From Mycobacterium deserti (GTDB lineage Bacteria; Actinomycetota; Actinomycetes; Mycobacteriales; Mycobacteriaceae), in contig NZ_JAODWD010000001.1 in the NCBI RefSeq assembly GCF_025345615.1, positions 623,304-687,303 of the forward strand: a stretch of DNA of 64,000 nt. The letters are read 5' to 3'. Every line of letters begins with the position of its first letter. The stretch's first letter is position 1. Below are positions 19,609 through 28,378 of the stretch, piece by piece. The notes under the pieces are model-generated. The model was not told the origin of the DNA, did not search any database, and was given only the letters and a program-made list of their open reading frames with translations. The position numbers and the translations under genes are program-made.

Positions 19609-21276
19609 ATGAGTGCCGAAGCGCAGCAGATTCCCGACATCGCGACCTCGCAAGCCTGGCAGGCCCTGCAGCGCCACCACGATGAGATCGGCGACAAGCA
19701 CCTGCGTGAGCTTTTCGACGCCGACCCGGCACGCGGCACCGAACTGGTGCTCACGGTCGGTGACCTCTACATCGATTACAGCAAGCACCGGCTCACTCGC
19801 GACACGCTCTCGCTGCTGATCGACTTGGCCCGCGCGGCTCGGCTCGAGCAGCGTCGCGACGCGATGTTCTCCGGCGTGCACATCAACACCTCCGAGGACC
19901 GCGCCGTTTTGCACACCGCGCTGCGGCTGCCACGCGGTGCGCAGCTGTCCGTCGACGGCCAGGACGTCGTCACCGATGTGCACGAGGTGCTCGACAGGAT
20001 GGGCGACTTCACCGACCGGCTTCGCAGCGGCGAGTGGACCGGCGCCACCGGTGAACGCATCACTACCGTCGTCAACATCGGTATCGGCGGATCGGACCTC
20101 GGTCCGGTGATGGTGTACGGGGCCCTACGGCATTACGCCGACGCGGGCATATCCGCGCGCTTCGTCTCTAACGTCGATCCGGCGGACCTGGTGGCCAAGC
20201 TCGACGGACTCGATCCCGCCACAACGCTTTTCATCGTCGCTTCGAAAACCTTCTCGACGCTCGAAACCCTGACCAATGCGACGGCGGCGCGGCGTTGGCT
20301 CACCGACTCTCTCGGCGACGCCGCGGTGGCCAAGCACTTCGTCGCGGTGTCGACCAACAAGAAGCTCGTCGACGACTTCGGCATCAACACCGACAACATG
20401 TTCGGCTTCTGGGACTGGGTCGGTGGCCGCTATTCCGTCGACAGCGCCATCGGACTGAGCGTGATGGCCGCGATCGGCAGGGAGCGGTTCGCCGAGTTCC
20501 TGGCCGGCTTCCATCTCGTCGACGAGCATTTCCGCACCGCGCCCCTTGAGGCCAACGCGCCTGCGCTGCTCGGGTTGATCGGCCTGTGGTACAACAATTT
20601 CTTCGGCGCGCAGTCGCGGGCAGTCCTGCCCTACAGCAACGACCTGGCGCGGTTCGCGGCATATCTGCAGCAGCTGACCATGGAGTCCAACGGCAAGTCG
20701 GTGCGGGCCGACGGCACCCCTGCCGTTGGCGACACTGGCGAAATCTTCTGGGGCGAACCGGGAACCAACGGCCAGCACGCGTTCTACCAATTGCTGCATC
20801 AGGGCACGCGACTGGTGCCCGCCGACTTCATCGGCTTCTCCCAACCGACCGACGATCTTCCGACGGCCGACGGCACGGGCAGCATGCACGACCTGCTGAT
20901 GAGCAATTTCTTCGCGCAGACCCAGGTGCTGGCGTTCGGCAAGACCGCCGACGAGATCGCCGACGAGGGCACCCCGCCGGATGTGGTGCCACACAAGGTG
21001 ATGCCCGGAAACCGGCCCACCACAAGCATTCTCGGCACAAAGTTGACACCGTCGGTGGTCGGCCAGTTGATCGCTCTCTACGAGCACCAGGTCTTCACCG
21101 AGGGCGTCATCTGGGGCATCGATTCGTTCGACCAGTGGGGTGTGGAGCTCGGCAAGACCCAGGCCAAGGCGCTGCTGCCGGTGATCACCAACGACGATCC
21201 GCCTGCTGCACAATCGGATTCGTCGACCGACGCCCTGGTACGGCACTACCGTGCGGAGCGCGGCCGCAGCGCCTAG
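19609..21276 (+). CDS. pgi: Glucose-6-phosphate isomerase
   Basis: Interconverts glucose-6-phosphate and fructose-6-phosphate in the cytosol. ATG at 19609 gives 555 residues ([27 protein letters not shown]), close to the M. tuberculosis length. Signatures include [40 protein letters not shown], the [13 protein letters not shown] stretch, [20 protein letters not shown] and the C-terminal [17 protein letters not shown]. It is the entry point for fructose-6-phosphate made by the polyol operon encoded near 50 kb. The stop shares CTAG with the convergent membrane protein gene. Confidence 0.97.
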   Translation: MSAEAQQIPDIATSQAWQALQRHHDEIGDKHLRELFDADPARGTELVLTVGDLYIDYSKHRLTRDTLSLLIDLARAARLEQRRDAMFSGVHINTSEDRAVLHTALRLPRGAQLSVDGQDVVTDVHEVLDRMGDFTDRLRSGEWTGATGERITTVVNIGIGGSDLGPVMVYGALRHYADAGISARFVSNVDPADLVAKLDGLDPATTLFIVASKTFSTLETLTNATAARRWLTDSLGDAAVAKHFVAVSTNKKLVDDFGINTDNMFGFWDWVGGRYSVDSAIGLSVMAAIGRERFAEFLAGFHLVDEHFRTAPLEANAPALLGLIGLWYNNFFGAQSRAVLPYSNDLARFAAYLQQLTMESNGKSVRADGTPAVGDTGEIFWGEPGTNGQHAFYQLLHQGTRLVPADFIGFSQPTDDLPTADGTGSMHDLLMSNFFAQTQVLAFGKTADEIADEGTPPDVVPHKVMPGNRPTTSILGTKLTPSVVGQLIALYEHQVFTEGVIWGIDSFDQWGVELGKTQAKALLPVITNDDPPAAQSDSSTDALVRHYRAERGRSA

Positions 21277-21827
21277 GCCTCGGGGTCGCGCCGGATCCAG
21301 CCGAGGATCATCGCGGGCAGGCAGCCAGCGAATGTCAGCACGGTCAGCGCCATCAGGCCACCCGCATAGGCCATGTTCGTGTCGGTGCCGCCGGTGAAGG
21401 TCGCGCCGAAGATCAGATAGAAGATCGGCACCAGCATCAGGTACTGCGTCACGGTGAGGCCGATCGAGCGTGCGGTGTTGCGCTGCTGCACCTCGTACTC
21501 GTCGAGCGCTGCCTGCGGGGCGTCGCCCTGCCGACCGGAGACGATCTGGAGCACGCTCCACGCCGGGAAGAAGACCAGGCAGGCGGGGAACCACAGCAGC
21601 GGCGCGCGCTCAATGCCGAACGCGCACAGCACACTCACCGCGAACATGAACACGAAAGTGAAACCCAGCACGACGACCAGAACCCGGCGCCGTCGCTGCG
21701 TGCGCCAGCCGGGCAGCAAGTTCCTATAGGCGCGCTCGCGTTTGAGGAACCGCCGGGTGCGGAAGTTCTGGTACCGATCGATCAGAGTCGGCTCCGCCTG
21801 CAGGACGGACGGGGGTGTCTCATTCAT
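21273..21827 (-). CDS. Four-TM membrane protein paired with an XRE regulator
   Basis: 184 residues, function unknown. A basic N-terminal cytoplasmic stretch ([26 protein letters not shown]) is followed by two close membrane segments (about 50-72 and 76-95), a polar loop ([25 protein letters not shown]), and two more segments (about 122-142 and 150-172). Its start overlaps the end of the upstream XRE regulator by eight bases, so the two are one transcription and translation unit. Small XRE regulator/membrane-protein pairs of this type are common in actinobacteria, but their role is usually unknown. Confidence 0.75.
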   Translation of the reverse strand: MNETPPSVLQAEPTLIDRYQNFRTRRFLKRERAYRNLLPGWRTQRRRRVLVVVLGFTFVFMFAVSVLCAFGIERAPLLWFPACLVFFPAWSVLQIVSGRQGDAPQAALDEYEVQQRNTARSIGLTVTQYLMLVPIFYLIFGATFTGGTDTNMAYAGGLMALTVLTFAGCLPAMILGWIRRDPEA

Positions 21828-22110
21828 GGGTGTCGTCTCCTTGCGCTCGGGTCTTTCGGTAGAGCTCGGCGGACAGCGGGGTGAACTCCGTGCGGGAGAA
21901 CACGGCTTCGACCGGCAGGTCGAACACGTCGCATATCCGGAACGCCAGATCGAGGCTGGGGTAGTGATCGCCCCGCTCCAGTGCGCCGACAGTCTGCGGG
22001 TTGATGTCGACCAATTCGGCGAGTTCGGCCCGCGTCATCCGCCGCTCGGCGCGCAGGACGCCGATGCGGTTGTGGATCGGGAGGGTTTTCCCCCGCCTCA
22101 CCGGACTCAT
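21820..22110 (-). CDS. XRE-family helix-turn-helix regulator
   Basis: 96 residues from the ATG at 22110. A Cro/CI-type HTH occupies about residues 13-65: NRIGVLRAERRMTRAELAELVDINPQTVGALERGDHYPSLDLAFRICDVFDLPVEAVF. There is no sensor domain beyond a short C-terminal tail. It overlaps and should control the downstream membrane protein gene. The promoter (TTGACA at 22146-22141) and an inverted repeat at the -10 region suggest autorepression, with the transcript starting at or next to the ATG (leaderless). Confidence 0.88.
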   Translation of the reverse strand: MSPVRRGKTLPIHNRIGVLRAERRMTRAELAELVDINPQTVGALERGDHYPSLDLAFRICDVFDLPVEAVFSRTEFTPLSAELYRKTRAQGDDTHE

Positions 22111-22111
22111 G

Positions 22112-22146
22112 CAACATAGTGTTGTGAAAACCCAATGGTTTGTCAA
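22112..22146 (-). promoter_or_regulatory. Promoter and putative operator of the XRE regulator
   Basis: Reading leftward: a perfect TTGACA -35 (22146-22141), a 17-base spacer, then an AACACT -10-like hexamer (22123-22118). The inverted repeat CAACA-CTA-TGTTG (22124-22112) covers the -10 and would be a natural autoregulatory operator. The ATG is seven to eight bases past the -10, so the mRNA would be leaderless or nearly so. Confidence 0.6.
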
Positions 22147-22242
22147 GCGCTAACAACGCCACCGCTGTCGGTGAACCGACGCACGGAAGCGGCGCACGCT
22201 CCCGAAGGAACGTGCGCCGCGAGGAGGCGATTCAGTGGACGA

Positions 22243-22608
22243 TTACGGGGCGGGCATCGTCAGGCAGCCAACGTTCGGAAGGCAGCCGCTGGCACCATCG
22301 GGGCCTGCCGCGCCGCCGGGTCCGTTCGGAGCCAACGATCCACTGGCACCGCCGGCGCCGGCTTCGCCGCCAGGACCACCGGGGATCACGCCCTGGGCGC
22401 CGCCACCGTCAGCGCTGCCAACGGGGCCGTTGGGGATGGCGACATCGGCGCCGCCACCGTCGACACTGCCGATGCTGGAACACGGTGTGCCATCGGCATT
22501 CACACACGGCGGAGGTGCCGGCTGAGCACCTGCGATGGGCGCAGCGGCGATCGCAGCTGCCGCAGCGCCCGCGAACAACACGGGGGTCATCTTCGTCAGT
22601 TTGATCAT
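22243..22608 (-). CDS. Secreted Gly/Ala-rich small protein
   Basis: 121 residues: a signal peptide (MIKLTKMTPVLFAGAAAAAIAAAPIAGAQ, likely cut after AGA), then a low-complexity region of repeated G-G/G-P-G units with four cysteines (PPPCVNADGTPCSS near the start, SGCLPNVGCLTMPAP at the end) that could form disulphides. Nothing points to an enzyme. It resembles the many small exported mycobacterial proteins of unknown function. It stands alone between the XRE regulator and the SDR gene. Confidence 0.65.
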   Translation of the reverse strand: MIKLTKMTPVLFAGAAAAAIAAAPIAGAQPAPPPCVNADGTPCSSIGSVDGGGADVAIPNGPVGSADGGGAQGVIPGGPGGEAGAGGASGSLAPNGPGGAAGPDGASGCLPNVGCLTMPAP

Positions 22609-22654
22609 GAACGAGGACTACCACGCTCGCCGAGCGCCTAAACCTTAAGAGTGT

Positions 22655-23404
22655 CTAAGCAAAATATTTCGTCAACTGCGGCGGTAGCACACGCATGACC
22701 TGCACCAGCGGAGCCCACGGCCACCACGGAACCGCGGCACGGCCGGCCTCGCGCTCCATCGCATCGACCATCGCCTTGACGCCGGTTGCGTTGTCCACCA
22801 TCAACATCGTCGACGCCGACTTGGCTGTCATCTCCGACTCGATGTAGCCCGGCTCGAGCGTGGTGACCTTGATCGGGCCCTTGGCGAACTCCGCGCGCAG
22901 GGACTCTCCCAGCGACGACACGCCTGCCTTGCTGGCGGCGTAGGCGGCCTTGACGCCGGGCACGCCCTTGTTCCCCAGCACCGAGGACACCAGCACGAGA
23001 TGCCCGCCGCCGGCCTGCTTGAACATTTCGATCGCGGTCTCGATCTGCACAAGCGCCGCAACGAGATTGGTCTCGATTGTCGCCTTGTTGGCCCACAACT
23101 TGCCTGACCCGAGCGGCGCACCCTTGCCGATGCCCGCGTTGACGACGACGCGGTCGATGCCGCCCAGCTCGTCGGACAGCTCGGCGAAGACCTTCGGCAC
23201 CTGCTCGTGGTCGTTGACGTCGAGTGCGGCCACCGCGACGCTGATACCGGGGTGACGCTCGAGCAGTTCGGCCTTGAGTTCCTCGAGGCGGTCGACGCGA
23301 CGCGCGCACAACGCGAGGTCGCGGCCCTTCGCGGCGAACGCGCGCGCCATGCCCTCACCGAGTCCGGAGCTCGCGCCAGTGATCAGGATCTTCTGCCGTT
23401 GCAC
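22655..23404 (-). CDS. Short-chain dehydrogenase/reductase (Rv0945-like)
   Basis: A 249-residue classical SDR. The cofactor-binding TGASSGLGEGMARAFA, the NAG motif (VVVNAGIGKG), the catalytic Ser in LVLVSSVLGNKG and the YAASKAG (Tyr-x-x-x-Lys) active site are all present. ALCARRVDRLEEL after beta-2 suggests NADP(H) preference. C-terminus LPPQLTKYFA. The substrate is unknown. The position and sequence match M. tuberculosis Rv0945, next to the Rv0944-like glycosylase. Confidence 0.9.
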   Translation of the reverse strand: MQRQKILITGASSGLGEGMARAFAAKGRDLALCARRVDRLEELKAELLERHPGISVAVAALDVNDHEQVPKVFAELSDELGGIDRVVVNAGIGKGAPLGSGKLWANKATIETNLVAALVQIETAIEMFKQAGGGHLVLVSSVLGNKGVPGVKAAYAASKAGVSSLGESLRAEFAKGPIKVTTLEPGYIESEMTAKSASTMLMVDNATGVKAMVDAMEREAGRAAVPWWPWAPLVQVMRVLPPQLTKYFA

Positions 23405-23484
23405 GCCGACAGCTTAAGCATCATGGACAGACGAGCCCCAATCGGCCGCTACCCCTGTAGCGGCGCTGGCGTCCTACCGCCGAT

Positions 23485-24348
23485 TTACTTGAGCAGGCGC
23501 GACATCCGCCGGTCGGCCAAGACCTTGCCGCCGGTCTGGCACGTCGCGCAGTACTGAAACGACTTGTCGGCGAACGACACCTCACGGACGGGGTCGCCGC
23601 AAACGGGACACGGCAGGCCTGTTCGGGCGTGCACGCGCAGACCCGAGCGCTTCTCGCCCTTGAGCGTCGCCGCCTGCTGGCCGACGGACCGGGTGACGGC
23701 GTCGGTCAGGACAGTGATCATCGCGTCGTGCAGCGCGGCCAGCTGCGCATCGGTGAGCTTGCCCGCCGTCGCGAACGGACTCACCCGCGCGACATGCAGG
23801 ATCTCGTCGCTGTAGGCGTTGCCGATGCCCGCGATCACTTTCTGGTCGGTGATCACGGTCTTGATCCGGCCGCTGTTGCCTTTGAGCACGTTGGCCAGGT
23901 CGTCGGGACCCAGCGACAGCGCATCCGGGCCCAGCGCGGCGATACCGGGCACCTTCACCGGGTCATCGACCAACCACACGGCGAGGCGCTTCTGTGTGCC
24001 CGCCTCGGTCAGGTCGAATCCCGGGGCCTCGCCGGGTGTGCCGAGGTGGACCCGCAACGCGATCGGCCCTTTGCCCGGCTTGAGCGGCGCCGCCGCCAGC
24101 TTCTCGGACCACTTCAGCCAGCCCGCCCGCGACAGGTGCGTGATCAGGTGCAGGTCGCCGACCTGCACGCCGAGATACTTGCCCCACCGGTTGGCCTCGG
24201 TGACGGTCTGGCCGTTCAGGGCGGTGATCGGCGGGTCGAACGTCTTGAGCACCGAGAACGCCGACACGTCGATGCGCCCGATCTGTCGGCCGACCGCATG
24301 GCGACGCAGGTGATCGGCGAGCGCTTCGATCTCGGGCAGTTCGGGCAT
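23485..24348 (-). CDS. Fpg/Nei-family DNA glycosylase (Rv0944-like, full length)
   Basis: 287 residues and complete. Pro2 and Glu3 of the catalytic N-terminus are present (MPELPEIEAL). The helix-two-turn-helix with IAGIGNAYSDEILHVARVSPF and the C-terminal zinc finger CPVC...CATC are intact, so it should excise oxidised bases with AP-lyase activity. From memory the M. tuberculosis counterpart Rv0944 is a short fragment (about 158 residues), so this genome keeps the ancestral form. The family is sometimes called Fpg2; substrate range may differ from the main MutM. Confidence 0.88.
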   Translation of the reverse strand: MPELPEIEALADHLRRHAVGRQIGRIDVSAFSVLKTFDPPITALNGQTVTEANRWGKYLGVQVGDLHLITHLSRAGWLKWSEKLAAAPLKPGKGPIALRVHLGTPGEAPGFDLTEAGTQKRLAVWLVDDPVKVPGIAALGPDALSLGPDDLANVLKGNSGRIKTVITDQKVIAGIGNAYSDEILHVARVSPFATAGKLTDAQLAALHDAMITVLTDAVTRSVGQQAATLKGEKRSGLRVHARTGLPCPVCGDPVREVSFADKSFQYCATCQTGGKVLADRRMSRLLK

Positions 24349-24364
24349 GTGTCCAGTGTGCCGA

Positions 24365-24763
24365 TCAATCCCGGGCGCGTCGTCCGACGCCGCCGGTGAC
24401 CAGCGACAGCAGCCAGCTCACGACCGACAGCACGATCGCCGCCCAGATCGCGGTCCACCAGAAGTCGTCGATGAACAGGCCCCAATGGGTGGTGTGCTCG
24501 GTGATCTGCGACGTGATCCACAACATCAGGGCGTTGATCACGACGTGGAACAGGCCGAGCGTCAGGATGTACAGCGGAATCGAGATGAACTGCACGATCG
24601 GCTTGATCACCGCGTTGACCAGCCCGAAGATCACGGCGACAACGAATATGATGCCGATCTCGGCCAGCGTCGAGTCGCCGCCGACGAATCGGATGCCGGG
24701 CACGATGAGCGTCACCACCCAGAGCGCAACGCCGGTCAGTGCGGCCCGCAGCAGGAATCCCAC
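24365..24763 (-). CDS. Phage-holin-4 superfamily membrane protein
   Basis: 132 residues with four hydrophobic segments (about 5-25, 34-58, 62-86, 98-122), matching the PF04020-type phage holin family common in bacterial chromosomes (VNAVIKPIVQFISIPLYILTLGLFHVVINALML is the hallmark stretch). Despite the family name there is no phage gene nearby, so this is a housekeeping membrane protein of unknown role. It lies between the glycosylase and cobF, with four bases to the cobF stop. Confidence 0.82.
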   Translation of the reverse strand: MGFLLRAALTGVALWVVTLIVPGIRFVGGDSTLAEIGIIFVVAVIFGLVNAVIKPIVQFISIPLYILTLGLFHVVINALMLWITSQITEHTTHWGLFIDDFWWTAIWAAIVLSVVSWLLSLVTGGVGRRARD

Positions 24764-24767
24764 GCGG

Positions 24768-25523
24768 CTAGTCTGCCGAACGCAACAGATAGGTGTCCAT
24801 GATCCAGCCGTGTCGGGCGCGGGCCTCGGCGCGCAGTTCGACGATCCGACGCCCCACCTCCCCCACCGTCCCCGACATCAGGAGTTCGTCGGGCGTGCCC
24901 AGATAGGCGCCCCACCAGATCCGGGTCTCGGGCCGGCAATCGCGGAATGAACAGTCCGCGTCGAGCATTACCACGGCGCTGCCCGACAACCCATGCTCGC
25001 GTAGCTGCCTCCCCGTGGTGATGAGCACCGGCTCTCCGACGTCGTTGAGCGGGATGCGATGCCGCGCTGTGAGCGCCTGGATCGCGGAGATGCCGGGAAT
25101 GACGTCGTAGGAGAAGTCGACGTGGGCCGCGACGGCGTCGAGGATGCGCAGGGTGCTGTCGTATAGCGAGGGATCACCCCAGGCGAGGAAGGCACCGACG
25201 CCGTCGGGCTCGAGCTCGGTCTCGATGGCCTCGGCCCAGACGCGCGCTCGGGCCGCATGCCAGTCCGCGACCGCCTGCCGATAGGCCGGACTGTCCGACG
25301 CGGTCCTGGCCCTCGGCGGGTCGGACAGCGCGACGAACCGGTAGCCGGGTGCGGTGATGAACCGCTCGCAGATGTGGCGGCGCAGCACGACGAGGTCGTC
25401 TTTCTCCGAACCCTTGTCCATCGCGAAGAACACGTGCGTGTCGTTCAGCGCGGCCACCGCCTGGGCCGTCACATGGTCCGGGTCGCCCGCGCCGATGCCG
25501 ATGACGTGGATCCGACGAGTCAC
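24768..25523 (-). CDS. cobF: Precorrin-6A synthase (deacetylating) CobF
   Basis: CobF is the SAM-dependent methyltransferase of aerobic cobalamin synthesis that methylates C-1 of precorrin-5 and releases acetate. 251 residues, normal length. It has the tetrapyrrole methylase fold: IHVIGIGAGDPDHVTAQAVAALN at the start, AFLAWGDPSLYDSTLRIL, and YDVIPGISAIQAL. It stands outside any cob cluster. As I recall, cobF has been lost from M. tuberculosis but is retained by other mycobacteria, and this window shows the intact arrangement. Confidence 0.93.
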   Translation of the reverse strand: MTRRIHVIGIGAGDPDHVTAQAVAALNDTHVFFAMDKGSEKDDLVVLRRHICERFITAPGYRFVALSDPPRARTASDSPAYRQAVADWHAARARVWAEAIETELEPDGVGAFLAWGDPSLYDSTLRILDAVAAHVDFSYDVIPGISAIQALTARHRIPLNDVGEPVLITTGRQLREHGLSGSAVVMLDADCSFRDCRPETRIWWGAYLGTPDELLMSGTVGEVGRRIVELRAEARARHGWIMDTYLLRSAD

Positions 25524-25538
25524 GCAGGCGAGTATGCG

Positions 25539-26594
25539 CTACGTGTCCTGCCCGCGACTGCTCCGCAGCCGCCTGCCGCGCTCGACGTCCTTCTCGATCG
25601 CGGCTTCCGTCTTCTCGATGACGCGGGTGTCTTTCGGCGGCAACTGCAATTCCCGTTCGGCGGGGATGCCTGCCTGCAGCTGTCGTCCTCGTTCCAGCTC
25701 CGCGTCCAACTCGGCCCCGAACAGCAGCGCCAGGTTGGTGATCCAAATCCATAGCAAGAAGACGATGACGCCCGCCAACGCGCCGTACGTCTTGTTGTAA
25801 CTGCTGAAGTTGGCGACGTAGATTGCGAAGCCGATCGACGCCACGATCCAGGTGAGAATCGCCAACGCGGCGCCCACACTCATCCACCGGAACTTGGGCT
25901 GCTTGACGTTTGGTGTCGTGTAGTACAGGACCGCCACGGCAGCGACGACCAGTACCAGGATCACCGGCCAGCGCGCGATGTTCCAGGTGGTCACCGCCGC
26001 GTCACCCAGCCCGATGGCCTGGCCGGCGGCGCGTGCGACCGGTCCGCTGACCGCGAGCATGAATGCAACGGCGGCAGCCATGACCAGACCGCCGAGTGTC
26101 AGGACCAGCTGCATCGGCCGCAGCTTCCATACGGGGCGACCTTCGTCGATCTCGTAGATGCGGTTCATCGCGCGGCCGAAGGCGCCGACATACCCCGATG
26201 CCGACCACAACGCCGTCAGGATGCCGATGAGCAACGCGAAGCCTGCCGACGGTGACTCGACAAGCTGCTGCACGGTGGGGCGCAGGGTGTCCACTGCCGA
26301 CGCCGGCGCCACATCGGAGACGATGTCGAGCATGGCGTCGGTGGTGCGGCGCCCCTGTCCGAAGACGCCGAGCAGCGAAACCATCACCAGCAGCGCCGGA
26401 AACAGCGACAGCACCGCGTAGTAAGTGAGCGCGGCAGCCAGGTCGGTGCACTGGTCGTGGCCGAACTCCCGCGCGGTCTTGCGCAGTACGTACAAGAACG
26501 ACGGTTTGGTCAGATCGGTGGGCGACTCGGGCTTACGCGAGTCGTCGGGATCCAGGTGTTGTTCCGGCGCATCGCGGTCCACGGCCATGCCCAA
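25539..26594 (-). CDS. YihY/BrkB-family inner membrane protein
   Basis: 351 residues. After a polar N-terminus of about 45 residues come six membrane segments with family motifs DLAAALTYYAVLSLFPALLVMVSLLG, LWSASGYVGAFGRAMNRIYEI and FSSYNKTYGALAGVIVFLLWIWITNLALLFGAELDAELER. The C-terminus is basic and cytoplasmic. The family was once thought to be ribonuclease BN, which proved wrong; its function is unknown, with transporter-like roles suggested. Single-gene unit divergent from the diiron oxygenase gene. Confidence 0.88.
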   Translation of the reverse strand: MGMAVDRDAPEQHLDPDDSRKPESPTDLTKPSFLYVLRKTAREFGHDQCTDLAAALTYYAVLSLFPALLVMVSLLGVFGQGRRTTDAMLDIVSDVAPASAVDTLRPTVQQLVESPSAGFALLIGILTALWSASGYVGAFGRAMNRIYEIDEGRPVWKLRPMQLVLTLGGLVMAAAVAFMLAVSGPVARAAGQAIGLGDAAVTTWNIARWPVILVLVVAAVAVLYYTTPNVKQPKFRWMSVGAALAILTWIVASIGFAIYVANFSSYNKTYGALAGVIVFLLWIWITNLALLFGAELDAELERGRQLQAGIPAERELQLPPKDTRVIEKTEAAIEKDVERGRRLRSSRGQDT

Positions 26595-26641
26595 CCGTTA
26601 CCCGCCCCCGGACGGCACAAACGTGCACCGTGAGCAGCTAC

Positions 26642-26669
26642 TACCCGAGGTATGCGGTACCCGAGGTAT
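26642..26669. promoter_or_regulatory. Tandem 12-base repeats upstream of the diiron oxygenase
   Basis: TACCCGAGGTAT occurs twice (26642-26653 and 26658-26669), 16 bases apart. Each copy contains the imperfect palindrome TACC-CGA-GGTA. The second copy ends on the first base of the -35 box of the predicted promoter, so this looks like a double operator. Confidence 0.55.
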
Positions 26670-26697
26670 TGACTAATCGTCACCCCCGACCTACGTT
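26669..26697 (+). promoter_or_regulatory. Predicted sigma-A promoter for the diiron oxygenase operon
   Basis: TTGACT (26669-26674) and TACGTT (26692-26697) are separated by 17 bases, a good housekeeping promoter. It would start the transcript about 24 bases before the ATG at 26728. Confidence 0.6.
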
Positions 26698-26727
26698 TTG
26701 GGAACCGTCAACGAAGGGACGTCGCTG

Positions 26728-27612
26728 ATGACTGCACCCACGCGTGAAGAGTTCTCCGAACGCCTGCTGAAGGGCTCGGTGAAGAAGTCCTACGCGCCGA
26801 TCGTCGACATCGACTGGGACGCCCCGCTGGACCCGGACAAGTTCTTCCTGCCACCCAAGGTCGTCTCGCTGTACGGCACGCCGCTGTGGGACGCGATGTC
26901 GCGTGAGCAGCAGATCGAACTGTCGCGCCATGAGCTCGTCAACACGCTGTCGGCGGGCATCTGGTTCGAGAACATCCTCAATCAGGCGCTGCTGCGCAAG
27001 ATGATGCACCAGGATCCGACGGCTCGCGCCACACACTACGAGCTGACCGAGTTGGGCGACGAAACCCGGCATATGGTCATGTTCGGCAAGGCGATCGAGC
27101 GGGTCGGCGCAAAACCCGTGCGGCCCAAGCGGTATCAGCGAGTGATCATCAACCTGCTGCCGATGGCGTTCCAGGGGCCGATGCTGTGGGTCGCGGCTCT
27201 CGTCGGTGAGGAGATCTTCGACTCGCTGCAGCGACAAATGATGGATGATCCCGACCTGCAGCCGATGGTGCAGCGGCTGATGCGGATTCACGTCACCGAG
27301 GAGGCCCGCCACATCCAGTTCGCCCGCGACGGATTGCGCAAACGGGCCCCGAACATGAGGTGGTTGCCAAAGACGTTCGTCGCCAACATCAACGGTGTCG
27401 GCGGACTCTTCTTCCGCTACCTGTTCACCAATCCGGTGCCGTACCGGCGCGTGGGACTCGACCCGAAGCAGGCTCGTCGGATCGCCCGCTCCAGCCCGTT
27501 CCGGCATGAGGCCCAGGTACTCGGGTTCGCGCCATTGGCGGCGTTTCTCGACGAAGTCGGGTTGCTCGGTCCGATCGCACGACGCATGTGGAAACGCAGC
27601 CACTTCCTGTGA
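26728..27612 (+). CDS. AurF-type diiron oxygenase (PF11583)
   Basis: 294 residues from the ATG at 26728 (MTAPTREEFSERLLKGS), with a GAAGGGA ribosome binding site. The ferritin-like diiron ligands are visible: E in GIWFENILNQALL, the DExRH motif in LGDETRHMVMFGKAIERVG, E in LVGEEIFDSL, and EExRH in VTEEARHIQFARDGL. AurF relatives oxidise amines to nitro compounds; mycobacterial members are of unknown substrate. The stop overlaps the GTG of the DUF4873 protein (GTGA), so the two are translationally coupled. A strong promoter with tandem repeats lies upstream. Confidence 0.85.
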   Translation: MTAPTREEFSERLLKGSVKKSYAPIVDIDWDAPLDPDKFFLPPKVVSLYGTPLWDAMSREQQIELSRHELVNTLSAGIWFENILNQALLRKMMHQDPTARATHYELTELGDETRHMVMFGKAIERVGAKPVRPKRYQRVIINLLPMAFQGPMLWVAALVGEEIFDSLQRQMMDDPDLQPMVQRLMRIHVTEEARHIQFARDGLRKRAPNMRWLPKTFVANINGVGGLFFRYLFTNPVPYRRVGLDPKQARRIARSSPFRHEAQVLGFAPLAAFLDEVGLLGPIARRMWKRSHFL

Positions 27613-28343
27613 CCGACGACGTGCTGCTCGTCGACGAGGAGATCGTCGACGCCGCATTCGACGAGTCCACACACACGTGGACGGTGCGCACCCGCAACCA
27701 GACCCAGCAGGCCCGGATCGTCATCGCCGCCAACGGCCAGCTACCAGAGACTCCCGTAAAGGACAACGTCGAGTTGACGCCGTTCCTCGGCGTCGCGGTT
27801 CACGGCGTCCCCAACTACTTCATCCTGACCGGACCCGACTCGGCGCAGCAGAAGCGCTACATCGGCGAGTGCCTCGAGCGCATGAGGCGTAGGGGCAGCA
27901 GCCGCATCGAAGTCCGATACAGCACCCAGCGCAGTTGCAACGAACGTGCGACACAGACGAATTGGCGCCGGATGCGCGACAAGATCTCGTCGGACTTCGA
28001 CTTCGGGTCAATCGGCGGGCTCGACGACGAGGTGTACGACGGCCAGGCAACCCTGCATATAGCCGATGGTGAAGCGGTGAGCAGGGTTCGGCTCACCGGC
28101 CGCATCGATCCGATCGACGGCCGATATCACTGGCAGGGCACCGTTCTGGGTTCTCTGCCCCACACCGCCAAGCTGCCCCAACGGGTCGCGCTGACGATCG
28201 GCGGTCGCACCGCCGAGGCGCGCCTCACTGAACGGACGCCACAGGGCGGCTATTCCGTGGTCGGCGTCGGCACGCCGCCGTACGAACGCCCCGCCACAGT
28301 GAGCACCACCACCGCGACAACCCGCGAGATCAGCAGCGGATAG
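27609..28343 (+). CDS. DUF4873 protein with a monooxygenase-like N-terminal remnant
   Basis: 244 residues from the GTG at 27609. The first 115 residues look like the C-terminal end of a flavin-dependent monooxygenase (IVIAANGQLPETP, HGVPNYFILTGPDSAQQKRYIGECLERM, IEVRYSTQRSCNERA) but lack the Rossmann GxGxxG segments, so this part cannot bind FAD alone. Residues about 140-235 are a DUF4873 domain (YDGQATLHIADGEAVSRVRLTGRIDPIDGRYHWQGTVLG). In other mycobacteria this domain is fused to full monooxygenases. Coupled to the diiron oxygenase, it may be an accessory subunit. Confidence 0.7.
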   Translation: MTDDVLLVDEEIVDAAFDESTHTWTVRTRNQTQQARIVIAANGQLPETPVKDNVELTPFLGVAVHGVPNYFILTGPDSAQQKRYIGECLERMRRRGSSRIEVRYSTQRSCNERATQTNWRRMRDKISSDFDFGSIGGLDDEVYDGQATLHIADGEAVSRVRLTGRIDPIDGRYHWQGTVLGSLPHTAKLPQRVALTIGGRTAEARLTERTPQGGYSVVGVGTPPYERPATVSTTTATTREISSG

Positions 28344-28378
28344 AGCCGCTCATCGGGAGGTAATCGTGCCCGGTGCAG

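Noticed and set aside
24365-24763. Prophage remnant, suggested by the holin family name
   Set aside because: The family is common in chromosomes, and no integrase, att site or other phage gene is near.
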